DNA of 5,675 nucleotides from Candidatus Tharpella sp. (lineage in GTDB: Bacteria; Desulfobacterota; Anaeroferrophillalia; Anaeroferrophillales; Tharpellaceae), in contig JAGGTT010000253.1 of NCBI GenBank assembly GCA_021163565.1, positions 1 through 5,675 of the forward strand, in the 5' to 3' direction. Below are positions 1 to 5,675 of this stretch, one piece after another. The notes under the pieces are model-generated. The model was not told where the DNA came from and did not search any database. It worked only from the letters and a program-made list of their open reading frames with translations. Each line of letters begins with the position of its first letter. Positions within the stretch are counted from its first letter, which is position 1. A program made the translations under genes and the position numbers.

Positions 1-1187
1 GAAATCCGGCCCGAACCGGATCGGATTTTCTGCCAGAAGAAAAACAACCGGTTAAACCCGTAGCCAGAGAAAACCAGAACTGGAAAATAGATTAAGGCAA
101 CAAACCTTTCGCTACTGCTCCAGTTCAAAAATATCTGGCTGTAAATGAAAAAAAGTCCGGTCAGAATCAGCAGCAATAGAAACAGCTGGGATCGGGGCCG
201 GCGGATCTTTTCAAGCCCGACCGCACCGATACGCAGAAAACCACAGATTGCGATCAGAAAAAACAGGTTCCCGAAAGTTTTATGAATTGCATGGCCGGTC
301 GTTCCCAAAGCTAATAGCCAGAGAAGAGTGTGCGCCTCATCAAAAAAACCGGGAGCCATTCCGGGCGGCGGGTTATCCCCCAACTCTGAGAGAGCCTCCC
401 GCAACCATTGAAACCTTTCGAATGAATCAAACAAGCGGTCGCCGACACCGTGAGTCAGCATCTGCAAAGGGTTAAACTGCACGCTGCTGTGACTGAGCAA
501 CAGACCTCCGGCAAAAATCAGCAACAGAAAGCCGGGCAGAAAATAGGCCGCCAGATAACGAATCTTGCGAACCCGGGCATCAAACAGCAACCAGACGGCC
601 GCGATAACCAGGGGCAGTAATCCTTCAATACGACTCCAGGCCGCCAGGATAAAGGCTGTGGCAACCAGCGATAATAGATAAGCGGGAGGATCTTCCCGCT
701 CCAGAAAACTACAGAACCCCCAACATCCGAGAACCAGAAAAAACCAGAATTGCGGCCCCCTGATAATCTCACCGGCCAGCTCGACAAAGACCGGTGAAAT
801 CACGTAAAGAGCAACCACCATAATTGCAGTCCGGCGCGGCCAGAAAATAAGATTAAAGAAATAAAACGGGATGATTGTCAGGAGACTGAAAAAAAGAGAA
901 ATCATTTGACCGGACAGGATCCAGTCACCCGTAAAATGAAAAAGCCCCGCAATCATAAGAGAAAGATTGGTCGGATAAGGATAGGCGGCCAGAAATTGAT
1001 CGGCATGGCCCAAGCAGAAAGCTTTTGCCTGCAAGATATAAACAATCCCGTCGGCATTTAGCAGCGGTTCCCGGGAAAGGGCGATTAAACGTAGAACTGC
1101 GGCCAACAGGAGGAGTGACCCTAAAGGGATAAGCCATCCGGTCGAACCTTCGGTTTCCGGAACAGGCCGGTTTGAAACTTTAGACAT
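1..1187 (-). CDS. GT39-like (ArnT/PMT-type, GT-C fold) polytopic membrane glycosyltransferase, C-terminus missing
   Basis: The minus strand is open from the ATG at 1187 to the window edge, giving 395 residues with no stop; an in-frame TAA lies two codons upstream of the ATG, so this start is well placed. The protein is strongly hydrophobic, with about ten membrane segments (for example around 18-38, 95-115, 120-138, 172-202, 209-232, 306-322, 334-352 and 363-385). After the first segment comes NADGIVY (residues 44-50), where GT-C enzymes carry the catalytic Asp in the first external loop. A later AAWSRIEGLL (182-191) resembles the Arg-x-Glu-Gly motif common in GT39-like proteins, and SSERFVAL (357-364) precedes the last visible segments. 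Such enzymes move a sugar from a polyprenyl-phosphate carrier to lipid or protein on the outer face of the inner membrane; the acceptor here is unknown. It starts 68 nt after the DedA gene and may share its transcript. Family assignment is by motif and topology only. Confidence 0.8.
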   Translation of the reverse strand, partial: MSKVSNRPVPETEGSTGWLIPLGSLLLLAAVLRLIALSREPLLNADGIVYILQAKAFCLGHADQFLAAYPYPTNLSLMIAGLFHFTGDWILSGQMISLFFSLLTIIPFYFFNLIFWPRRTAIMVVALYVISPVFVELAGEIIRGPQFWFFLVLGCWGFCSFLEREDPPAYLLSLVATAFILAAWSRIEGLLPLVIAAVWLLFDARVRKIRYLAAYFLPGFLLLIFAGGLLLSHSSVQFNPLQMLTHGVGDRLFDSFERFQWLREALSELGDNPPPGMAPGFFDEAHTLLWLLALGTTGHAIHKTFGNLFFLIAICGFLRIGAVGLEKIRRPRSQLFLLLLILTGLFFIYSQIFLNWSSSERFVALIYFPVLVFSGYGFNRLFFFWQKIRSGSGRI

Positions 1188-1255
1188 GAATTAACTCTTA
1201 GCTTGCAAAGGGGCGGAATTTATAGCGGATTCATCCACAAAACAGCTCTGAAGCA

Positions 1256-1873
1256 TCAATCTTTACGAGATTTGTGGCGCCTATTGTAGAAAATATATCC
1301 GGCCACTAGAAATACGGCAAACGCAACCGTCGCCAGGACAATCTGATGCAGATAACGATCAACCATCTCCTGATTGTTGCCGATGAAATAACCGACCAGG
1401 GCCAGAACAATCACCCAGATTCCGGCACCTAAGCCGGTAAACAAGGTAAAGAGTGACAGATTCATGCGCGATATCCCGGCCGGCAGACTTATATACTGCC
1501 TGATTCCGGGCAGCAGCCGGCCGACAAAGGTTGAGATATGGCCGTGATCGACAAAAAACTGATCCGCACGATTCAGACTCGTCTCACTGATCAACACATA
1601 GCGGCCGTATTTTATAAAAAACGGGCGCCCCCAGGCCGCCGCCAGGCCGTAATTGAAAAGCGCACCGAAGATACTACCGGCAATCCCGGCCAGAATAACC
1701 AGCGGCAGGGACATATCGCCCCGGGCGGCCAGGTAGCCGGCCGGAGGCACTACGACCTCGCTGGGAAAGGGAAAGAAAGATGATTCAAGAAACATCATAA
1801 CTACGATCCCAGTATAGCCCCATTGACCAACAATATGAACAATCCAAGCGACTACATCATGTAATATTTCCAT
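1256..1873 (-). CDS. DedA-family (VTT domain) inner-membrane protein
   Basis: A 205-residue membrane protein of normal DedA length. Visible family hallmarks are the [20 protein letters not shown] stretch (30-49), a Gly-rich segment with GALFNYGLA (70-78), and [18 protein letters not shown] (116-133), the family's F-x-R-x-x-P-x-x-R-x-x-x-x-x-x-A-G signature. Glu39, Asp53, Arg119 and Arg125 sit where acidic and arginine residues are required in the E. coli members YqjA and YghB. Hydrophobic stretches near 9-29, 57-80, 138-164 and 176-196 are membrane-embedded, and the C-terminus is basic (NRRHKSRKD). DedA proteins are implicated in polyprenyl-phosphate or phospholipid flipping and in proton-dependent membrane homeostasis; which lipid is handled here cannot be told. 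The Shine-Dalgarno is weak (an AGG about 14 nt before the ATG). A carrier-lipid recycler just upstream of a polyprenyl-sugar-dependent glycosyltransferase makes functional sense, but that link is inferred. Confidence 0.93.
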   Translation of the reverse strand: MEILHDVVAWIVHIVGQWGYTGIVVMMFLESSFFPFPSEVVVPPAGYLAARGDMSLPLVILAGIAGSIFGALFNYGLAAAWGRPFFIKYGRYVLISETSLNRADQFFVDHGHISTFVGRLLPGIRQYISLPAGISRMNLSLFTLFTGLGAGIWVIVLALVGYFIGNNQEMVDRYLHQIVLATVAFAVFLVAGYIFYNRRHKSRKD

Positions 1874-2014
1874 AGATATTGCAAAAACCTGACTGAATTA
1901 AAAATATTCAAAAAAATTTTACGGCTCCGGCTGAAACCCGAAACTCTTTTGAATAACAATAAATCTCTGCAAAATCAAGCCGAAAAAGGCGCCATTCCCC
2001 AAAACGGCCCGATT

Positions 2015-2050
2015 AAAAAGGGCAGGTCATAAAAAAATCGACCTGCCCTT
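2015..2050 (-). terminator. Intrinsic terminator after the small riboswitch-controlled gene
   Basis: A perfect 11-bp inverted repeat (AAGGGCAGGTC at 2018-2028 and its complement at 2040-2050) encloses an 11-nt AT-rich loop. Read on the minus strand the stem ends in CCC followed by TTTTT (2019-2015), the standard rho-independent form. On the plus strand no T run follows, so it acts for minus-strand transcripts. It lies about 73 nt after the in-frame stop of the small gene, or about 40 nt after the out-of-frame tail ending at 2090. It separates that unit from the DedA gene. Confidence 0.88.
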
Positions 2051-2089
2051 CTGCTATTCTGATAACTCGGTTAAAGATTATGTACTGCT

Positions 2090-2125
2090 TTAGAATTCCA
2101 GATCCATCAGCAGTTCAATACTTTT
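2090..2125 (-). other. Out-of-frame C-terminal tail of the small gene (probable frameshift)
   Basis: If one base (T2126, first base of the TAA stop) is skipped, reading continues as KSIELLMDLEF and stops at TAA 2092-2090. The joined C-terminus, SELAS-KSIELLMDLEF, would form a regular amphipathic helix and use codons like the neighbouring genes (CTG, GAA, ATT, GAT). The tail's stop lies about 40 nt before the terminator stem. This suggests that the ancestral protein had about 111 residues. A sequencing error, a recent 1-nt indel, or less likely a +1 recoding event could explain it; chance cannot be excluded for 11 codons. Confidence 0.4.
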
Positions 2126-2426
2126 ACGATGCCAACTCCGACTTGGTACAGAGTAAACTGATATCGGAAAACGCATCAAGACTCATGGCCTGATCAAGAA
2201 AATCATATTTTTTGGTCTCCCGGTTGAAACGTACAGAGAGACAGTTAACTGCACTTACCCGCTTTAGTTGCAGGTCCTGGTAGGCTCTGTAGATACCGGG
2301 AAGCGGCTTGTTGCCGCTGATGCAATATTCAAATATATCCAGATTATTGCTGCTAATCAGGGTCTTAAGTTCGGCTTCGTGCGGTGGCTCATCTCCGACA
2401 ACATAGATTATGTAACCTTCTTTCAT
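2124..2426 (-). CDS. Small protein of unknown function under a cobalamin riboswitch
   Basis: I do not recognise this 100-residue protein. It starts at ATG 2426 with a strong AAGGAG Shine-Dalgarno 6 nt upstream, which makes it a convincing gene. It has no signal peptide and no membrane segment, so it is probably cytoplasmic. The N-terminus, GYIIYVVGDEPPHEAEL (4-20), looks like a beta strand followed by a loop and helix; there follow a PLPGIYRAYQDL segment (41-52) and a second strand-like stretch, RVSAVNCLSVRF (56-67). Cysteines are at 35, 62 and 93 and a histidine at 16, without a metal- or B12-binding pattern such as DxHxxG. Its leader holds a cobalamin riboswitch and terminator, and a second terminator follows, so it appears to be the only gene of the unit. 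This implies expression when B12 is scarce, but no B12-related activity is visible in the protein. The C-terminus may be cut by a frameshift (tail at 2090-2125). Confidence 0.78.
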   Translation of the reverse strand: MKEGYIIYVVGDEPPHEAELKTLISSNNLDIFEYCISGNKPLPGIYRAYQDLQLKRVSAVNCLSVRFNRETKKYDFLDQAMSLDAFSDISLLCTKSELAS

Positions 2427-2432
2427 CTCTTG

Positions 2433-2438
2433 CTCCTT
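2433..2438 (-). promoter_or_regulatory. Strong Shine-Dalgarno of the small gene
   Basis: AAGGAG on the minus strand, 6 nt before ATG 2426, fixes the start of the 100-residue gene. A short CCTT-AAGG pairing just upstream could partly mask it, but it has only 4 bp and is weak evidence for translational control. Confidence 0.8.
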
Positions 2439-2502
2439 GGTCTCTTAAGGTTGAGGTTGACGACCCTCGCTCATCCGGCATTGATCCCAGGTTTATAGTT
2501 GC

Positions 2503-2548
2503 AAATAAAAAATCCCCGAACCGAAACAGAAGTTTCGACCCAGGGATT
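2503..2548 (-). terminator. Riboswitch expression-platform terminator
   Basis: On the minus strand a 17-bp stem forms between 2548-2532 (beginning AATCCCTGGG) and 2527-2511 (ending GGGGATT), closed by a TTCT tetraloop. All 17 positions pair if four G-U wobbles in the middle are allowed; the AATCCC base and CGAAAC top are Watson-Crick. A T6 run follows (2512-2507, its first two bases also close the stem), then ATTT. It lies 60-70 nt after the riboswitch P1 and about 80 nt before the ATG of the small gene, so it would stop transcription before the gene. A candidate antiterminator arm, GAGCCAGG (2585-2578), can pair 7 of 8 positions with CCTGGGTC in the left arm (2544-2537). That is the expected layout of a B12-OFF transcriptional switch. 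Confidence 0.87.
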
Positions 2549-2612
2549 CCCAATTTTATCCACAAAGGTTCTATAAGCCTGGCTCTGTTTGCCACGAGAG
2601 ACGGCTATTTTG

Positions 2613-2796
2613 TTCCGGCAGGTCTTCTGACTCCCGGATCAGTCTACTTACCACCCCTTCCCAACCCTGATGACGTTTGTTTATCATGTCATCAACTTCG
2701 ATCAGTGGTTACAGTGGTTTTCGTCCCCGGTTACAGCGGCGGGCCCGTCCTCGAATTTCACGAGATTCCCAGTTAGGCTCTTTATGAGCACCTGAA
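2613..2796 (-). promoter_or_regulatory. Cobalamin (adenosylcobalamin-type) riboswitch aptamer
   Basis: Read on the minus strand the element has the conserved cobalamin aptamer blocks in order: CAGGTGCTCATAAAGAGCC at the 5' end, GGGAA followed by a CTCG-CGAG hairpin, the B12 box CCCGCCGCTGTAA (near 2743-2731), a second CCACTG, a variable arm closed by TGATGAC-GTCATCA, TTGGGAAGGGG, and the 3' end GGGAGTCAGAAGACCTGCC. The 5' CAGGT pairs with 3' ACCTG to form P1. These blocks are known from btuB and cob/cbi leaders; the RNA binds a B12 coenzyme and usually switches genes off. It sits in the 477-nt gene-free stretch between mlaA and the small gene (2427-2903), which also holds a promoter upstream and a terminator downstream, so it controls the small gene. 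The bound cobalamin form is not certain. Confidence 0.94.
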
Positions 2797-2821
2797 CAAT
2801 ATAATTTATAACGAGCTGACT

Positions 2822-2849
2822 ATTATATCTTTCCCAGTTTGTCAAGCAA
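2822..2849 (-). promoter_or_regulatory. Putative sigma70-type promoter of the riboswitch transcript
   Basis: A perfect TATAAT (minus strand, 2827-2822) lies 16 nt downstream of TTGCTT (2849-2844), a moderate -35. A perfect TTGACA (2845-2840) overlaps it but is only 12 nt from the TATAAT, too close to serve with it. Transcription would begin near 2815, about 20 nt before the aptamer's first paired bases, which is consistent with the riboswitch having its own promoter separate from mlaA. Confidence 0.6.
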
Positions 2850-2903
2850 CAAACTTATGAAAATTAGATCTCTTGTGTACCTTGAAAGAGAAAAACCCCG
2901 ATC

Positions 2904-3710
2904 CTATTTGACCAGATCAATTCTTCTCTTCTCCAGATATAGCATCCGGATCAACTCATACTCAAAAGGCGAACCGGACTGATAATAGCGAAAATCGATG
3001 TTATGCCGAGCATCTATTGCTTCAATCAAGTCTGCAGAGGTTCGTATTCTCCACTCGTTACGACTGCTGACATTATCAAAGAATTCCTTAAACACCCAGT
3101 TCCACACAACAATACGGATACTCATATCAAACGCTAGTCCGGTCGTGTCACGCAGCGATGATGGCCCCAGAACCGGCAGCACCAGATAGGGCCCGGCCCC
3201 GACCCCGTAGACCCCCAGAGTCTGGCCAAAATCCCCTTCACGTTCAGGCATTCCCAATCTGGTTGCCGGATCATACATACCCACCAGGCCAACAGTTGTA
3301 TTGAGAGCAAACCGCCCTACATTCATCACGGCTCGCCGACCTTTAAGCTGCAGCAGATGGTTGAGCAGATTATTAAACTCACCCAGGTTGCTGAAAATCC
3401 CTGAAATACGTTCCTCGATATAATCCGGCAATACCCATTCATAAACACTGACTGCCGGCAAAAACAGATAGCGGTCGAAATAGTAGTTGAATCTATACAT
3501 CTCCCGATTGAAGGACTCCCACGGATCGTAAGCATCCAGAGGACTGACAATAGTTTTTTTTGCAGGTTCTTCAGCCAGAGCCTGCGCCGACTGAGATTCG
3601 ATTCCAGCATCAGGTCGGCAATTATAGCCACCGGCGCAGCCGCCGGCAGATAAAAGGGCAAGAGACAGCAGCAAAATCAGGTACCACCGCTTCAGGTTTG
3701 CTCCGGCCAT
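2904..3710 (-). CDS. mlaA: MlaA (VacJ) outer-membrane lipoprotein
   Basis: MlaA is the outer-membrane part of the Mla system and draws misplaced phospholipids from the outer leaflet for return to the inner membrane by MlaC and MlaFEDB. With the ATG at 3710 the protein has 268 residues. It opens with a lipoprotein signal (LKRW, a Leu-rich core, then LLSAGGC, lipidated Cys25); Ala at +2 fits outer-membrane sorting. Family motifs follow: DPWESFNREMYRFN (62-75), RFALNTTVG (133-141), DFGQTLGVYG (160-169) and GPYLVLPVLGPSSLRD (173-188), so the domain is complete. A GTG at 3725 in the same frame would add five residues and overlap the upstream stop; I prefer the ATG, which follows that stop by 4 nt and gives a tidier signal peptide. 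It appears translationally coupled to the upstream hydrolase. No other mla gene is in view. Confidence 0.95.
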   Translation of the reverse strand: MAGANLKRWYLILLLSLALLSAGGCAGGYNCRPDAGIESQSAQALAEEPAKKTIVSPLDAYDPWESFNREMYRFNYYFDRYLFLPAVSVYEWVLPDYIEERISGIFSNLGEFNNLLNHLLQLKGRRAVMNVGRFALNTTVGLVGMYDPATRLGMPEREGDFGQTLGVYGVGAGPYLVLPVLGPSSLRDTTGLAFDMSIRIVVWNWVFKEFFDNVSSRNEWRIRTSADLIEAIDARHNIDFRYYQSGSPFEYELIRMLYLEKRRIDLVK

Positions 3711-3714
3711 AACC

Positions 3715-5025
3715 CTATTTCCCACTTTCCTTGAAAAAGTTTACCATATAGACAACATTGTCTTTATAGCCCATGTTACCACAGTGACCTCCCCGAGGAT
3801 AAATTTTCACCCGCGCCCCCATAATCTTCTGAAAATACTCAATATCACCGTCTGCCAGAATAAAGTCATCCCGGTTCGTCACCAGACCGATCTTAGGACT
3901 TTTTCGCAAATACTCTTCGAGTACCCGCAGGCTGCTTCTGTCGACAAGTTCACGTAAACTTAAACCGGGATATTTCGCTCTGTAGACCGGATAGATAATA
4001 TTTTCAACGTACTCACTGAAACCATTTTTGTAGATTACACTTTTTGCGTATTCAGTTAGAGAATCGGTAGCGGACAAATTCAACTCCGCGGGAACAATGT
4101 AACCGCTGCGAGTCATCACATCGGCGGTAAAAAGCAGGTTGGAGAGAGATATCCGAAAAGAGATACCGATCACGGCCGCTCTTTCCGCCTGCCCCGGCAA
4201 GATATCGTTATAGGCACTGTAGAAAAATCCGTGGGAGAGATCGACAAAGTCACCGACAACATAGGCAACGGTAATATTGTGTACCAGCTTTGCGTAGAAA
4301 GCATCCAGGCCTTCCATGCCGCCGGGAAGATTATCTTCCAACATTTTATCAATTTTGATGGCGGAATCAAAGATATTCAAAGCTGGATTAATCATCAGAA
4401 CTTTTTTGAACTTAAACGACCGACGTTGTTCGTCCAATTGGGCGATAAAGGCAGCCTGAGAACCACCAAGACTGTAGCCGGTGAGATAAAAAACGCTGAC
4501 CAAAGGCCGCAGTTTTTCTTGGGCAATTATCATCTCCATAACCCGGTAAAGATCTTTTGCATCGGAATTAATATCACCCGGCATACGAGAACTTGACGCC
4601 GCGACTATAAAATTCGGGTGAGTCGGAGAACTTAAAGCGATAACATGAAACCCGGCCTGAAAAAAAGCCTTCTGCATCATTTTCATCTTGCCAGAATCAT
4701 AACCGGCACCGGTCCCGGCGATCATAAAAATAAGCGGTGCCTGCTCCTTATGGGCGGCAACAGAATAACGCAGTTTGTTATTGTACCAGAAGACCTCGGG
4801 TATGACCCGATCGGGAAAGATATCTATGGTTTGGTAATATTTAGCCGAAATGGTTTTCGGCAACCGGGCTCGATCCGCAACCGGAGTTGACAATATGGTT
4901 GCGGTCAGCGGATCCTTCAGGGGATAGTCATAGGATTCCGCCGACGCAACAAAGGGCACTGTCAGAAGAATAAAACTCATCAATAACAGCCCACACGTCA
5001 GGCTTTTTCTTTTCACTTTATCCAT
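3715..5025 (-). CDS. Secreted alpha/beta hydrolase (serine esterase/lipase-like) coupled to mlaA
   Basis: A 436-residue protein with a Sec signal peptide: basic MDKVKRK, a hydrophobic core, and a likely signal-peptidase I site after ASA (Ala29). The alpha/beta hydrolase fold is supported by a strand and oxyanion-type loop, PLIFMIAGTGAGYDSG (97-112), the nucleophile elbow GYSLGG with Ser185, a late acid candidate in TNRDDF (Asp386 or Asp387), and His414 in RGGHCGNMGY. The triad order and spacing are normal, so it is probably active in the periplasm or outside the inner membrane. The long stretch between Ser185 and the acid (about 200 residues) would hold a large cap, which often shapes lipid or ester binding. 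It starts 40 nt after the U32-like gene and ends 4 nt before the mlaA ATG. That context suggests an envelope lipid substrate, but the sequence does not fix lipase, phospholipase or esterase activity. The Shine-Dalgarno is weak. Confidence 0.88.
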   Translation of the reverse strand: MDKVKRKSLTCGLLLMSFILLTVPFVASAESYDYPLKDPLTATILSTPVADRARLPKTISAKYYQTIDIFPDRVIPEVFWYNNKLRYSVAAHKEQAPLIFMIAGTGAGYDSGKMKMMQKAFFQAGFHVIALSSPTHPNFIVAASSSRMPGDINSDAKDLYRVMEMIIAQEKLRPLVSVFYLTGYSLGGSQAAFIAQLDEQRRSFKFKKVLMINPALNIFDSAIKIDKMLEDNLPGGMEGLDAFYAKLVHNITVAYVVGDFVDLSHGFFYSAYNDILPGQAERAAVIGISFRISLSNLLFTADVMTRSGYIVPAELNLSATDSLTEYAKSVIYKNGFSEYVENIIYPVYRAKYPGLSLRELVDRSSLRVLEEYLRKSPKIGLVTNRDDFILADGDIEYFQKIMGARVKIYPRGGHCGNMGYKDNVVYMVNFFKESGK

Positions 5026-5065
5026 CTGTCAGAATCCGTTTTCAATTTGGATACTCACATAAATA

Positions 5066-5675
5066 TCAGATAAGATTACGGCTGAAATTGTATGAGGATG
5101 TATCTAAATCATCGATCCGAAAACGCTGCGGATGGTGAAAGCGGCGCAGGTCAAAGGAATCCGGCGCGTAGGTCAGATCGATAATTTTACAGTTAATATC
5201 AGGATTACGCAGAGATTTAAGCTGATTGAGCAGGGAAAATGGGGTGCCGGAAGTTAAGACCGTCAGACCATCGCGTTTAGAAGCGATAATCTCTTCCCGC
5301 CGACTGGAGATAAAGGTTTTGCCGCGACGATCAAGAGTTAAGGGCACCCGGGTGATAAGCAGCGGCAAAAAGCTGAATACGGTCAAACATAAAGTGCTTC
5401 CAGGTAAAGCCCGGAGACTGTTAATCGAGTTTTCATCAAGTTCTGGACTCAAATGCAGAGCGGAAAAACCATGCTCTGCGTAAAAACTTAAGGCGGCCTG
5501 GTTGGTAGCGTGCAGAAAAGGCCCGGTTGCCAGCCTGAATTCAGCTGTGGGAATATCAAGGGCTGAAAAGAGCTCCATCTGATCGAGGCCGTTAAGATCA
5601 AACCGCCGGAATCCGGCTCCGGCCAGACGTTTTACAACCTCACCTAAGAGATGCTCCCGCCCGGGATAATTGAGC
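5066..5675 (-). CDS. U32-peptidase-like protein, C-terminal part
   Basis: The frame is open to the right edge without a stop, so the N-terminus is missing; about 203 residues are visible, and the internal Met at 5578 is not the likely start. Upstream of that Met the codons read on as LNYPGREHLLGEVVKRLAGA and further conserved-looking sequence. The part TGPFLHATNQAALSFYAEHG followed by ALHLSPELDENSINSL matches the later beta/alpha units of U32-family barrels (a Asn-x-x-A helix, then a SPEL strand end), and LTVFSFLPLLITRVPL resembles the family's strand before the R-V-P segment. U32 relatives include RNA-modification factors (TrhP, RlhA) and the ubiquinone-hydroxylation proteins UbiU and UbiV; none of their cluster-binding cysteines is in this part, where I see only two cysteines. 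The specific role is unknown. It is the first visible gene of the operon leading to the hydrolase and mlaA. Confidence 0.75.
   Translation of the reverse strand, partial: LNYPGREHLLGEVVKRLAGAGFRRFDLNGLDQMELFSALDIPTAEFRLATGPFLHATNQAALSFYAEHGFSALHLSPELDENSINSLRALPGSTLCLTVFSFLPLLITRVPLTLDRRGKTFISSRREEIIASKRDGLTVLTSGTPFSLLNQLKSLRNPDINCKIIDLTYAPDSFDLRRFHHPQRFRIDDLDTSSYNFSRNLI

Noticed and set aside
248..475. Plus-strand frame of 75 codons near the left end
   Set aside because: It is antisense to the glycosyltransferase gene, has no family features or Shine-Dalgarno, and is a shadow of that gene.
1894..1910. Inverted repeat TGAAT-N7-ATTCA upstream of the DedA gene, operator-like
   Set aside because: Five-base arms in very AT-rich DNA are expected by chance, and no matching second site was seen.
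1950..1978. Promoter for the DedA gene (TTGATT, 17 nt, TATTCA)
   Set aside because: The spacing is right but only 4 of 6 and 3 of 6 bases match consensus, too weak to list. The unit must still have some promoter after the 2015-2050 terminator.
2708..2740. Near-repeat of CTGTAACC within the leader, looking like a small duplication
   Set aside because: The first copy is the B12 box and the second includes the conserved CCACTG of the same aptamer, so the riboswitch consensus largely explains it.
2384..2776. 130-codon plus-strand reading frame across the leader of the small gene
   Set aside because: It lies antisense to the cobalamin riboswitch and terminator, and its peptide (for example VYLPPLPN) is the usual artefact of reading the aptamer backwards.
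2885..2945. Possible terminator at the end of mlaA (AAGAGAA pairing with TTCTCTT around GATC-GATC)
   Set aside because: The stem needs wobbles and a bulge, overlaps the last codons, and its T run lies inside the stem instead of after it, so termination is not convincing.
4231..4596. Plus-strand frame of 121 codons inside the hydrolase region
   Set aside because: It is antisense to the well-supported hydrolase and has no recognisable motif or start signal.

Overview
All recognisable genes in this window lie on the minus strand, so the region reads from high to low coordinates. A MlaA-type outer-membrane lipoprotein and exported proteins with signal peptides point to a diderm (Gram-negative) bacterium. 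Base composition is moderate by eye. The mix of MlaA, DedA, U32-type and GT39-like proteins would suit an environmental proteobacterium or Desulfobacterota, but the lineage is inferred and I cannot fix it from the sequence.

Right part (about 5675 to 2904): three closely spaced genes look like one operon. They are the C-terminal part of a U32-peptidase-like protein (runs off the right edge), a secreted alpha/beta hydrolase with a GYSLGG nucleophile elbow, and an MlaA/VacJ lipoprotein that starts 4 nt after the hydrolase stop (or overlaps it, if an upstream GTG is used). The hydrolase-MlaA pairing suggests a role in envelope lipid turnover.

Middle (about 2850 to 2013): this is the most interesting part. 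A complete cobalamin riboswitch preceded by a sigma70-like promoter is followed by a 17-bp terminator hairpin, then by a single small gene of 100 codons with a strong Shine-Dalgarno, and finally by a second strong terminator. The unit therefore looks monocistronic: a B12-responsive leader devoted to a small soluble protein I do not recognise. The small gene also appears to be truncated by a 1-nt frame change; directly after its stop, another frame encodes a plausible 11-residue helical tail with its own stop.

Left part (1873 to 1): a DedA-family membrane protein, then a GT39-like polytopic glycosyltransferase gene open to the left edge (395 residues visible, C-terminus missing). The two probably share a transcript. 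No mobile elements, CRISPR arrays, tRNA or rRNA genes were seen.
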